This document shows, piece by piece, positions 12,078-22,553 of a DNA stretch of 64,000 nucleotides; the stretch's first letter is position 1, and every line of letters begins with the position of its first letter. The DNA comes from Annulohypoxylon bovei var. microspora. Its lineage: Eukaryota; Ascomycota; Sordariomycetes; Xylariales; Hypoxylaceae. The notes below the pieces were generated by a model. It saw only the letters and a list, made by a program, of their open reading frames with translations, did no database searches and was not told the origin of the DNA. The stretch is taken from assembly GCA_022836615.1 (NCBI GenBank), contig MU405229.1, positions 62,001-126,000 of the forward strand, read 5' to 3'. The translations under genes and the position numbers were made by a program.

Positions 12078-12750
12078 CGTCTATTGCCTAGTCCAAAGTT
12101 CATCAAGGCTGTCCCTTTGACTTCGAAGTAAAGTGCGGCTTAATGTTGCCTTGCTCGCTTAGACCAGCTACTATTTATATTACATCGCCTATACATTTGC
12201 TCCGGAATCGTTGAACAGGTTATAATCAATCTGTCGCCCGAGCGCGACATGCGGGACACAGCAAAACGCATCCCAAATGCAGCAAGGAGCTCGCTGTACA
12301 TACCTGTCAGGGGGCATGCGGCCAATTACATGTTTTTATTTGCCCAGCTATGTCACATCACTCACCACGCCTTTGAACATATTAGGAAGCTGACTTCTCT
12401 AGGATGACTTGGCAGTCTGCTATCATGACTTTTGACAGGCTTGTTAGTGCTGCAAGCTTTGTTCACGAGAAGAAGCAATGCCCACCTAGTTATAGATCAT
12501 CGATTATCGTCAGACCATGCGCTACCATACACGAGCCCCCTAGGGAAGGACGATATGGTTGGCGCAGAAACCGCTCGAAATAGTCATTGGATAACGGTTG
12601 GCCTTACTAGAAAGGGTATCACAGTCGCGCTCGTGTAACAAGCGAGTAAGTTCTGCAAAGAGCCTTACTACGTAACTTTTCGTTCAAAACCTCTACCGCA
12701 TTTTGTGGAGGCATGGTTCCGACTTATTGTCTAGAAGCTGTTCAGAACCT
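12078..12750. other. Intergenic, no supported gene
   Basis: Upstream of the GNAT-like gene and downstream of the haem peroxidase, both on the minus strand. No repeats or domains were recognised. Confidence 0.6.
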
Positions 12751-14588
12751 TTACCAACCAGCAACTCCAGCATCAAGCAACAGCATGTCGATGATATTCT
12801 CGCCAGAGAGTAAGCTCACACTCACGGCACCGGTAGGATTTCCGATCGCAACAGATCCGGACCAGTATCCTATGTCGTCCAACGGGCTCGCGCCTCCCTC
12901 GAGCTGCACATCGGTTCGAACGACCTTGGGCGCAAGCGTAAGCGGCTGCGCGATCGGAGTCGCAACCTTTACCGACATTTTCGACGGGTCGAAATCAGTT
13001 TGGTTACTCCTCGCCGCGACCGTGATAGACACTATGCCGTCCGCAACACGAGTCAAGCTTGGGACAATGAAAGCCTCATCCTGAATCTGGAAGACCTGGG
13101 TCTTGATTCCCGTCGCTGCAACAGCGAACGAAGACGCTTCCGATAGATTAGCGCTTGATATCGAGAAAGGGGAATATTGAGTCGTGGCGTTCGTTTGGCT
13201 ATTGGATAGCTTGAACGCAGAAATGCCCAAGATTCCCTCGGGGATTAAAGTCTCCGTATAACCGTTCGAGAAGGTGATCGAAATTGGATCATCCGATACC
13301 TCTCCGGTGTATAACACCTAATCATCTCTCAGCTGTGTTGTCACGAATCTCACAATTTGTAACGCATCACGTACCCTAATCTTCCCGGAGAGAACCAACT
13401 GATTATCGCTCGTAATATCCCAAGTCACATTGATTGGTTTTATGAGCGCTGGTTCGATCGCGGGCAGGAGTTGTACGCTCCCGGGAACGGTGTTGATCAT
13501 GCGTCCCAGCAAATCGACACAAGTGTCCTGGAACCCGTCTCCTTGTGCGTACAACTCTAGCATGGTCTTGTTGCCGTCACTTTCATAGAGCCGGAGATCC
13601 GATCTACTGGTCTCGTTGAAGCTAGTCACGAGCGGACCGCCTCTTTGCCCTGTGTTGTCGATATACTCATGCACTACTGCCGAGTCGAATATCGCCCGAG
13701 TATCGTCGAGGTTGGCTGCTCCGTTAGTATTGTTTGGAGTTATGGTAGACTGCTCGACAACCGTCGGAAAGCCACCAGCATGTACCTATGTTGTCTCTAG
13801 TCAATATCATATTGCAGCATTATAACATCTCTCGAGGTTTCGGATTCGATAACATTTGCAAGAAAGCAGTACACCCACAAGACGATTCGACTTACCGATC
13901 CCATTGTATGGCCACATGCAGTTAAGCCAATGGCATCTGACAGATTGAATCCGGCTTTGCTGAACTGAGCGACCGTGTCTTCCAAGCTCGTACTCGGCTC
14001 CGGTACTCCTGTTTTAGGATCGGCCGTCGTCGCATCTACCCTGCCGAGCTGATAGGGTATATACTTCCCTCCACAGAGGTGCACCGACATCACCGTCCCA
14101 ACGGCGAGCAGGTCGGCCACTTAAGAGACGTCACTCAGCACAGAATTCTGAAAGTCTAGGTAGAAACCGCACCGGGACAATATTATTAGCTTACTAGGAA
14201 CGAACTCGTTGACGAAGGGCTTCCAGAATGTAAAGCTGTCATTAAACGCGCTGCCCGAGTTCTCTTCGCGCCCAGTCTCGAACCCAATGCTGGCGTCTAA
14301 CCCGCCGGTCCCGGCGGCGACGTCAGCCGTGGCAAAGTCGTGAAAGGCAACACGTAGCCACTGTGCGGCCGTCGTCCTATGCGAATTGATCGCCGGCAGA
14401 CCCACCTCCGTCACGTAGTTGTCGCAGGGTGTGATGGCGGATGAAAAGTTTGATGCGTACGCGCCCCAGTTGTCCACGAGAATGTGCTCCAGGGCTGAGA
14501 CTGCTGGACTCGGATAATAGAACATAGCGATGGCCGGTTTTGCGACGATACACAGGAGGGATACGGCAAGAGCTGAAGAGACACGCAT
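12751..14588 (-). CDS. Secreted fungal haem peroxidase (class II-like) with C-terminal extension
   Basis: Four exons, 14195-14588, 13896-14119, 13375-13785 and 12751-13317, encode 531 residues. A signal peptide covers about residues 1-21. The distal haem pocket is in WLRVAFHDFATAD, with Arg79 and His83. The proximal ligand is His202 in GLTACGHTMGS, and the exon junction continues VHAGGFPTVV, as expected for peroxidases. CGGKYIPYQLGRVDA is the usual class II helix region. An in-frame TAG at 13318-13320 is not a lesion: it is the acceptor of a 57 nt intron (donor GTACGT). The last ~190 residues, rich in Ser/Thr and predicted beta, exceed the usual 340-370 residue length of class II peroxidases and match no domain I know. 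The enzyme oxidises phenolic or lignin-like substrates with H2O2 outside the cell; the exact substrate is unknown. Confidence 0.88.
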
Positions 14589-15272
14589 CTTGTTGATTTG
14601 ACACTAGCTTAGACTAATGGTTGACTTGATAAGTTTCGACAACCAGCAGAATTCCCATGCCTTTAAACAGGTCCAAGAGGCACCGATCGCAACCGCTTAA
14701 CTTGTAACACTGATGATACTAAACATGGATTGAAGACAAGACACAACTCGCCAAGACATCCTCATTTTATAGGAGACGGGGGAGGAGTCCGTGATAATGA
14801 ACCATAAACCGGCATTTATAATCCGCCGAATACAACGTAGCACCAGCCGGCCGATTTCCACCATTCCAACCCGGGGAACTAGGTTAACCGCATACTATAC
14901 ACATGATGCGTTCTTATCGACACGGGTTACTATTAGGCAAATTCTTACTGGACCGCCGCGGGCATGGTGGTCAGCTATTCGTGCCATCGTAGTTGTACTA
15001 GGGCTGGGAGCGATGTCACCTTGGCCCTAGGATGCCCTGAGTTTACGAAGGGTTGTTGCGTGGATGTTTTTTTTTTCTCTTTCTGGAGCTGAATTCGTCC
15101 CAGACATAGGTTGAATTTACAAGTATCACGGGCAGAGCTTAGTTAATAAGATGCCAAGGTTCATGTGCTAAACAGTATGCTAATTGTAAGAAAGAACATC
15201 GAATCTAAGGTGATAGGATGAGTAAATGATTAGGTAAGTAAGCTGAAAAGTCTAGCGCACGTGCACCACGTA
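14589..15272. other. Intergenic: peroxidase upstream region
   Basis: Sequence upstream of the peroxidase up to the terminal repeat of the next element. It contains a T-run near 15067-15075. The 79-codon plus-strand frame at 14791-15030 shows no motif. Confidence 0.55.
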
Positions 15273-15470
15273 CGGTGCTCCATTAGTCCATATCCGACAA
15301 AACGAATTTTAAAAATCATTTTACGCCCACCTAAAAAACTAATGAACTTTAATAGCCGTTTATTACTCCGTTTTAAATGCAAGCATTTTGTAATTTAAGG
15401 GATGCATAGTTTCGAAGCTGAGCTATTATAGAAAATTAAGCCTATATTTTTATAATTTTTATACAATTAA
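15273..15470 (+). repeat. Left terminal inverted repeat of the 1.1 kb element
   Basis: Matches the reverse complement of about 16190-16384 with scattered C/T differences. Shared blocks include CATTAGTCCATATCCGA, CCGTTT and a later TTTCGAAGCT segment. Confidence 0.8.
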
Positions 15471-16189
15471 TTATGTGGGTTTAAAAATGAGATTTGCTAT
15501 TTCAATAGTATTGCATTTCTATAGTACCCCGCCGGTAGGAAGGCGGCGTCTCTGATTGGTTGAAAACCTTATCGATAAGCCATCACCCCATCAAATATTT
15601 CTATAAAACAATACATCTTTTAACCCAAATAACTTTCGCAATAAGGCATCAATATTTTAATAATTTATATCATAAAATAGCCCTAAATCCAGGCCATCTA
15701 ATGATGTATATTTAATTATGATGCATGTCCTAATTGCCGAGATATGCGGTGTTTTACCCCAATTTCATGTAGTTTTGTGGTTGTTTTGCTGGTTGTATGT
15801 GATGATCCCCGGAGGCTGTTCAATACTCTACAGCTATTCATACATTTCGCAGTATGTATTAACAAAAAGGGAAATAGGTATGATATAATTAGATTTCTTT
15901 AATTAAGGCAGTAGTTAGATATTATATAAAACTAATTACAAGCCAATTAAAGATGATTCTATGAAGTTATTTAAGTGAGAAGGTGGGTGGGTGTAGAAAA
16001 CTAGCCGCTGGGTGGGAGGGTACATCCCCATACACCAATCTTTGTATAAAGGATCAAGTACCCCAATCAAGTGGCCATGGCGTATCAATAAGGATTCCGA
16101 TTAATTAGAGACTATTATTAAAGTAGCATACTATTAAAATAACAAATCTATATTAAAATATTTACCCAATCTTTAATATTATATAATTT

Positions 16190-16384
16190 ATTATATAAAA
16201 ATTATAAAAATACAAATCTAATTTTTAATAATAACTTAGCTTCGAAATTATATATCCTTTAAATTATAAAATATTTGCCTTTAAAACGGAGTGGTAAACG
16301 GCTGTTAAAGTTTATCGGTTTTTTAAATAGGCGTAAATTAATTTTCAAAATTCGTTTTATCGGATATGGACTAATGAAGCACCG
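16190..16384 (-). repeat. Right terminal inverted repeat of the 1.1 kb element
   Basis: Reverse complement of the left arm. It is more AT-rich than the left arm, which suggests stronger mutation on this side. Confidence 0.8.
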
Positions 16385-16523
16385 TAACCACAAGCCATAT
16401 GCAGGTCAGTTAAGCGATGAAAAGTGTGGCCTGATATACCAAAGTTACCTCAATAACTAATCATTCGCAGTAGTCTCAACTTATGAACCCACTTCTATCC
16501 CAAGCGCTTACAATAACTCAAGT

Positions 16524-17051
16524 ATGGAGAATAGAGAGGATTTAGCGCTTGATTCATTTACCTATTCTACTACGACCGGAACAAATACTCCATCAAGTAC
16601 CACCGCGAGTATGGATGACACCAAAATCGACCGCTACGCTACCGACCAAATCCGCAAAGAGACGGTGCCATGGCCCGGGGGAACATACATAATCCGCGAG
16701 CCCAAATCCGGGAAACAGATCACGCTGATAAACGGATTAGTCTGTATGGCACCGCATTTAGGCGACCAAGGAGGTTACCACTGGCTTTGCACCTCTACGG
16801 ATGGATGGCTCGGATTCCGTAGCCCTGTCTCTGGTCTGCACCTTGGGCATAATGGCGAAAGCAATAGATTGATGGCTATTGTGCCACACCATAGAGACCT
16901 TGAATACTTTGCTACGAGAGGCCATCCCGACGGCGGTCAGCTGTTGTTTGTGAAACAGGGCGACTCGTTGTGGCCGCTTTCGGTTCGGAGCGATAGAGAA
17001 ATCGCCATTTTGAGCGAAGGGGGGACTGTATGGGAGTTTGTGAAGGTGTAA
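16524..17051 (+). CDS. Small beta-trefoil/fascin-like protein of unknown function
   Basis: A single-exon gene of 175 residues starting 139 bp beyond the end of the inverted-repeat element. Residues 1-45 are Ser/Thr-rich and probably disordered. The rest carries repeated short strands: GGTYIIREPKSGKQITL, then WLCTSTDGWLGFRSPVSG followed by LHLGHNG, then a GHPDGGQLLFV block and WPLSV. The pattern GWLGFR..SG..LGHN recalls beta-trefoil (fascin/actin-crosslinking-like) repeats found in many uncharacterised fungal proteins. There is no signal peptide. Function is unknown, and the fold call is inference from pattern. The gene is intact despite the AT-rich decayed element next door. Confidence 0.65.
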   Translation: MENREDLALDSFTYSTTTGTNTPSSTTASMDDTKIDRYATDQIRKETVPWPGGTYIIREPKSGKQITLINGLVCMAPHLGDQGGYHWLCTSTDGWLGFRSPVSGLHLGHNGESNRLMAIVPHHRDLEYFATRGHPDGGQLLFVKQGDSLWPLSVRSDREIAILSEGGTVWEFVKV

Positions 17052-18514
17052 AGGACTCGGTATGTCTTACTTAAGTACATATAAGTGAGGAATCTCCCCT
17101 TAATATAACGGGGCGGAGTTATGATATCGCCCAGCCTACGTTGCGATGTGCCTAGGTGTCGAAGGCATCCGATCTAATGGCGAATGGGTAGTTACTCTCC
17201 AATATCAAGAAATCCGCTACGCAAGTGGCGTTTTAGCCCGCCGCTTTGAATTATCCCCCTTACTAGCAGTTGTCCTCAGACAGGGTTAGTTAGGTAGAAT
17301 ACGAGTAACAGCCTGCTGACGCCTACAAAGCTAGGTTCTGATTACTGATCTACTTGTTAAACACTGTCTAGGGACAACTTCTAGCCAACGGGATAATGAA
17401 TATACATAAGCCGTCGCTGCAGGACTTAGGACAGCTACATGGGGGTTTATAAATATCTAACTGCTAAGCCTACGTTGTCTCGATGATGCTCTGGCTTGCT
17501 GTTATAAAATACTAAAATTTCTTGAGGTGATGACTCATACTCTATCTAGAGCTAGGGAATTGTTGAAGGGCTACATCAATTTTTGACTGTTCAACTATGA
17601 ATTAAGGTGACAGACCGAATCGAGCTCGTCGTAGGGTCCAGGTGAGAAATATACCGCCGTAGCTATATGGCTGGCAGTGGACCCACGTTTTACCGCAACA
17701 AGTATTGGACTAGGCTCTTAATAACTAGCATAGAGTCGTCTTATTAAAATATAACAATAATTACAGCTAGCATAGATCTAATTATCTATTTACCAGACTG
17801 TTTAGTTGAGATTATGCAGAAGTTCATAGCCTCCTCTCCAGGGGTTGAACACGACTCCCAGCTTAGTGTCTAGCAACGCATAACCATTTTTTCCCATTGT
17901 TATATCTAGATCTCAGGAGATTATGATTTAGGTTATTTCCATATTGATTCAACCAGGGATCACACTGTTTAGAAGACAGCCATTACCTGTGCGAATTTGT
18001 TCATAAGTAACAATGAATGCGAAAATATGTATGATCCTAATATGAAGAGTTCAGGCCGTCGAGAGAGACTCAAATTTCAGGTTCAATATACTGCAGAGGC
18101 TTCAGGCCATAAATCACGGGCAGTTAGCAAGTACTAAAAGATGTCAAAATAGGTAAAGATTTTAAATTCACGTCAGTTGTGAAAATCATTGAATTCATGC
18201 GCAGTTCAGATACCCCCCTAAATGCATGTTTATCAAGTCCGCAGATTGAAGCCATACCTAGAGACAACTCCTAACGCCATGCTATGTTAGAAAGCAACCG
18301 TCTTAGAGATAGAATCAATGATGAGAGTGAGATCGTTTGGTAAATCAACGCATAGCCCTCCGAATTCAAAGCATGCAAATGAGCACCCTATCATAGCCAC
18401 CCAGGCCCCATACCCCATGCCCCATTTTCCATACCCCAAGCTTTCTATCGCATTTCTGTTGATACATCATGAATTATGAGATGCCAGAAACATATCTTAT
18501 CGGCGACCTAGTCA
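17052..18514. other. Intergenic, no supported gene (1.5 kb)
   Basis: Between the 3' ends of two convergent genes. There is no frame above 60 codons and no clear repeat; around 18395-18440 there are several CATACCCCATGCCCC-like units. Confidence 0.6.
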
Positions 18515-19410
18515 TCACTTTGGCCCTGAAGTCGTGTTAGGAAATTCGGCCGCCGCACGACTAAGGCCACGCAAAGGCTGAGGCATGTTCCCGGACTGAA
18601 GAATTTCGATGTAATTATCGATGACCGTGTTATCCTCAGACAAGTCCTGACCTCGGGTTCGGGTCAACCAATATTCGAACGGTCCTCCTGCGACGAGTTA
18701 TTAGCATCTACCTAGATACATATAGGAGAAATTAGTTTGGCATAAGGAAAAAACTCACGGTTATGCTTGAGTGCAGCGCCAAGCTCAGCACATCGTTCCT
18801 CGGCTGTGTGCTCTGTGTGCATGTCCAAGTAGTGGTTGAAGACCTTTGCTATGTCCTTCAAGGGCCACTTACACGGCGCACTAGGCACGCGATTGGTACC
18901 CGCATCAAGGAACTTCTTTGACACGCATAGGCGACACTTCCAGAAGCCAAGGCGCTGGACATTGTTGGTACCCTGACCATCAAGGATGATGTCCAGCTTA
19001 GCCTCTTCCTCATCGTCGTCGCTGTCGACAGTGTGAAGCTTTCGCTTCATGCCGAGGCTAGACCCGGTAGAGCCACGGTGGTGGGGCTGCCGGTGACTGT
19101 TGGCCGATGCAGCTGCGGCGACTGCGGAAGCTGCGGCTCTACGCGCTTCCTGGGCATCCAGCAGTTGAATTCGGTGCTGGCAGTGGCGGATATTGTGTCC
19201 ACAGTCCAGGACTCGGATCTGGAGGGTTCTGGTTTCTTGTGCCGTGAGGTCAGGCACGTCGAGTTGGTTTCGACAGAAGTCGAGGTCATAACGGTACGCA
19301 GCGATGTCTTCATTCATCTGGCGGCGCGTGAGATCATTGAGATCACTGCTCTCGTAGTTAAGAGAGCGAGGATCTACAGATCCGTTGGGGCCATGGTGAT
19401 GCGACGTCAT
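18515..19410 (-). CDS. Conserved fungal protein with putative zinc-binding Cys/His region
   Basis: Two exons, 18759-19410 and 18515-18687, with a 71 nt intron (donor GTGAGT, acceptor CAG, branch CTAAT) give 274 residues. The N-terminal part, NDLTRRQMNEDIAAYRYDLD to QHRIQLLDAQEARRAAA, is helical and may be a coiled coil. It is followed by an Ala-rich, then acidic linker (SDDDEEEAKLD). The C-terminal region WKCRLCVSKKFLD, with a later APCKWP and FNHYLDMHTEHT, gives a C-x2-C ... C ... H-x5-H pattern that may bind one zinc. The second exon restores the conserved-looking end NRGPFEYWLTRTRGQD. No signal peptide. Likely nuclear or DNA-associated by composition, but that is inference and no function is known. 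Confidence 0.72.
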
Positions 19411-19502
19411 ACTGCTTGGGAACTAGGCGCACAAGTTAATGCTTTGCTTTGTTGTGAAAGAGTGATGAGTGAAGAATGAAGAGTGAAGAGTATGAATGTG
19501 AA

Positions 19503-19536
19503 CGAGGATGAGGATGAGGATGAGGATGAGGATGAG
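19503..19536. repeat. GAGGAT hexamer microsatellite
   Basis: Five consecutive GAGGAT units followed by further GA/AAT-rich sequence. It lies about 100-130 bp upstream of the minus-strand gene that starts at 19410, probably in its leader or promoter. Confidence 0.8.
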
Positions 19537-21535
19537 AAAGATAATGAAAAAGAAAATGACAATGAGAAAGACAATGATGATAATAATAATGAGAAGGAAG
19601 TAGTGGATGACTATGAAGAAAGGTGGGATATGAGATACGACGATGGTGGGAAGGTGGTTAGCTGGTCACTTACCCCAAAGAGTCTGTTGATATCAGGGAC
19701 AAACCGTTGGATGAAGTTGGGTCGCTGTCTGGACATTTCCAACTAAAGAAAAGAAGAAGAAAAGGAAGAAGAGGTTGAAGATGAAGACCAGTTATATATA
19801 GTCTTGTGCACACCTGGTCGGCGAGGGAAGGAGGGAAGGTGCACGATATAAGTAGTATCAAAGTCGATGAGAGTTAATAAAGTGGAGAGTCGATTTCGGC
19901 GATTTCTCAAGAGACAGGAAGGAATCGTGAAGTGAGTAGCAAAACTAGGAAGCCACATAAGCAACGAGGCTAATATAATGGGCAACTGCTATGAATGTTG
20001 ACTTGATCTCAGATCAAGCTGGGTAGGAGTTATTTCAGACAGCCATACAAGAGGGAGTTATAGTTAAAGTTAAAGTTGCTTCAATTTTCAGGGGTTCGTC
20101 GACAAGACACCAATAACCGATTCCTTGATATTCGAGAATATCTGTAACCTCTCAAAAGAATATAACTTAAAAGGGGTGCAAAAAGAGACACATTACCGAG
20201 TCAGAAGGTACAGATTGAGAGAGGCAAGATAAGAAAAAAAGAAAGAAAAAGAGGAAAGAAAAAAAAAGTCTATGGAGAAAAAAAGAAAATTTTTCAAAAT
20301 AGAACCTGAAGGTACAACAGGATCATTCCCAACGCATATGGTCTATTTCACCTTCTAACTCACATACTCTTAACAGAAGTTTCAAAGAACATCTTTCACT
20401 AAGAAATATCTTACCTTAATATGTGGTGCTGTTTCTTCTTTTGTCTTTGATGTCTGAATAAGAAGTTGAAGAGGCAGCTGCTTGCGGCTCAGGTACGAGA
20501 TACAGAGGAATGCTAGTGAGCCAATAAGGTTAGTCGATTTGTTAAGTTTCGAGACCCCGCCTACCCCACTGGTGCTACCTATTAAGGAAATCTCCAATTC
20601 TTCTCACCCTGCCACTTGAAAGAAGTTCGGAACGAAGAAAACAGAGAAAAATAAAGAAAAGAGACAAACCTGTGGTTATGAATGAGCTGGGCTCTGGTTG
20701 TAGACGGCGTGTTTCTTCAATTCCCTGTGAAATAAATATAAGTGCACATATTCTAGGTTATATGTAGGCACATAGGTCGTAGACACTTGAAACTTCTTGA
20801 TCGCCACGAGAAAGTGTGCCGATATTGAAGTGGCAGTGACCCGTATTTTCGGCCGAAGTAGAGTTCAATCTAAGTGCATGTAGGAGCGGCCGGCAAGCAC
20901 ACTCCGGTGCGCTCCTGCCGGGAATGTAGGCCGCCACTCGGACTTCTATATTGGTGGTGGAGGTTGTGCTTACCGTTCCGAAGCCCCGCACTCCATAAAT
21001 CGGAAAGCAAGACCCGTGGGAACACTCAACTAAAAGCTACAAAAGTGACTTATTCCGATGTATTCACTCAGTTAGTGCCTATTTAGATTCAGTATCAAAT
21101 CTTAAATATCCTACTTAAGCTCTTGATCGTCGTCAGTATTGGTCCAATTCCTAAACCACACAAGAAGGAATTCGAGATGTGACGTTTGAGTGGTTTTCGC
21201 CAACGTGCACTGGATCACCGATCCGTAGCCCAATAAAATAGGCTCCAGTTGGCCATTTAAGTAGGTATTTACGAAGAATAGTTCAAGCTATAAATGGATG
21301 AATTCCAATATACTTACACCTTGATTGGTAGATTCCAGATTGTGCCACGTCAGGAATGTCAGAAGGGATGGGCGGTGTCAGGAAGGTTAAATAGGTACCC
21401 ATCCTATCATCCCATTAAAGATAATCCATTGAAGGAAGCATTTCAATGGGAAGTTATAGCGCGTACGATACCTTTAGCGGGTACCTAAAGAGCTTAAATC
21501 AATTAGCGCGAACGCGTGTAACTGTAATTGCTCTT

Positions 21536-21557
21536 GCTGGCTGGCTGGCTGGCTGGT
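21536..21557. repeat. CTGG tetranucleotide microsatellite
   Basis: Five direct CTGG units 97-118 bp outside the left end of the MULE-type element. Confidence 0.8.
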
Positions 21558-21644
21558 TGCTCCCTTACAACGGATTGCCCCACATTACCCATTTATTTTT
21601 CAGGGCAAAGTTCCCCATTGCTCAATTGTTAAAGCTTGTGCCAA

Positions 21645-21653
21645 CTTCTAAAC
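21645..21653 (+). repeat. Left target-site duplication
   Basis: CTTCTAAAC directly before the left terminal repeat, identical to the copy at 22344-22352. Confidence 0.88.
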
Positions 21654-22343
21654 CGGTAACTTTAACGAAACAGGTGCCGTTTTTTGAATAAACAGGTAAA
21701 CCCACTTTTACCCGCATATCATTGGCTAAAATATGAAGACCCTTGAAGGCTCCACAATACATAGGTACTTAAGTACTGTGTACGCTAAGTGGTAGCGTAA
21801 AGGGTAGGTACCACGTGACACTTTGGTGGCCTGAGCTTGCTATACCAATCCAACAAAAATATCCAAATAACTTTCTATTTCCATGACTAATAATTAGATA
21901 AAATATATAAATGTGAAGCTCTCAATTCAACGGATTGAATGATGTAAATTTTATTCGAATGCATCAACTCTTTCGAGTGTGGTTGAAGTTTAAAGTCAGC
22001 GAACCACATTTCTTGGCGACAACACGTGATACCCTTACAAATCAACAAGCCTATGTACCTGAGTATATGTGTAAGTTTTACATGATATTTAAACATTTAA
22101 AACCAGATTAAAAAAATAGAAAAAAATAAAATAATTAATTGAATTGAAAATAATTTATATTTATATTTTTTATTAATAAATAAACTTTTATTAAGGTTTA
22201 AAAATGTGTATGTATAAGGTGGGTAATTAACTTGATACAAGGCTTTGAAAAGCTGCGACTTGCGTGCTTTTAATTGGTTGAAATCTAGAAGTGGGTTTTA
22301 CCTGTTTATTCAAAAAACGGCACCTGTTTCGTTAAAGTTACCG
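21654..22343. mobile_element. 690 bp MULE-type non-autonomous element with 9 bp target duplication
   Basis: The ends are perfect inverted repeats of 47 bp beginning CGGTAACTTTAACGAAACAG, after which one indel interrupts the match. Immediately outside both ends is the same 9-mer CTTCTAAAC (21645-21653 and 22344-22352), a target-site duplication of the 9-11 bp length typical of Mutator-like elements. The interior is AT-rich without any transposase frame, so this is a MITE. It sits 210 bp upstream of the kinesin start codon and may supply part of that promoter. The repeats show no mutation between arms, so insertion is probably recent. Confidence 0.9.
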
Positions 22344-22352
22344 CTTCTAAAC
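22344..22352 (+). repeat. Right target-site duplication
   Basis: CTTCTAAAC directly after the right terminal repeat, identical to the copy at 21645-21653. Confidence 0.88.
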
Positions 22353-22553
22353 AAAGCAATCCTACCAGCTTACTTCCTCCAAACTAGCAATCTCATAATA
22401 ACACAAGCATTATTGAATGAGCTACACCGATGCATCAATTCTAATTGCATCATTCAATACGCCCGTTGTTTTCTCTTTTTTCGTTATTTCTATTGCTATT
22501 TCTATTTCTATTGCTTCTGCTTATGATTGCTGGTCAATTGACTTGAAAAAGTC

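Larger units (their letters stand above)
15273..16384. mobile_element. 1.1 kb AT-rich inverted-repeat element, TA-flanked (Tc1/mariner-like MITE, RIP-like decay)
   Basis: The left end CGGTGCTCCATTAGTCCAT and the right end, read in reverse complement as CGGTGCTTCATTAGTCCAT, form long terminal inverted repeats of roughly 200 bp (about 15273-15470 and 16190-16384). Each end is flanked by TA, which fits a TA target duplication as in Tc1/mariner/pogo elements. Arm differences are largely C-to-T, such as CCGACAAAACG against CCGATAAAACG, which suggests RIP-type mutation. The interior is very AT-rich and holds no transposase frame, so the copy is non-autonomous. The superfamily call rests on the TA flank only. 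Confidence 0.8.
19411..21653. other. Intergenic, no supported gene (2.2 kb, low complexity)
   Basis: Upstream of the putative zinc-binding protein gene. It contains a GAGGAT hexamer array, long A/G-rich runs (20222-20290) and a CTGG tetramer array (21536-21557). The acidic 87-codon frame at 19483-19746 is a translation of the GAT/GAG repeat and is not called. Confidence 0.6.

Noticed and set aside
13318..13320. In-frame TAG in the haem peroxidase as a possible premature stop
   Set aside because: TAG is the acceptor end of a 57 nt intron with donor GTACGT; removing it joins LSGKIR to VLYTGEVSDD in frame.
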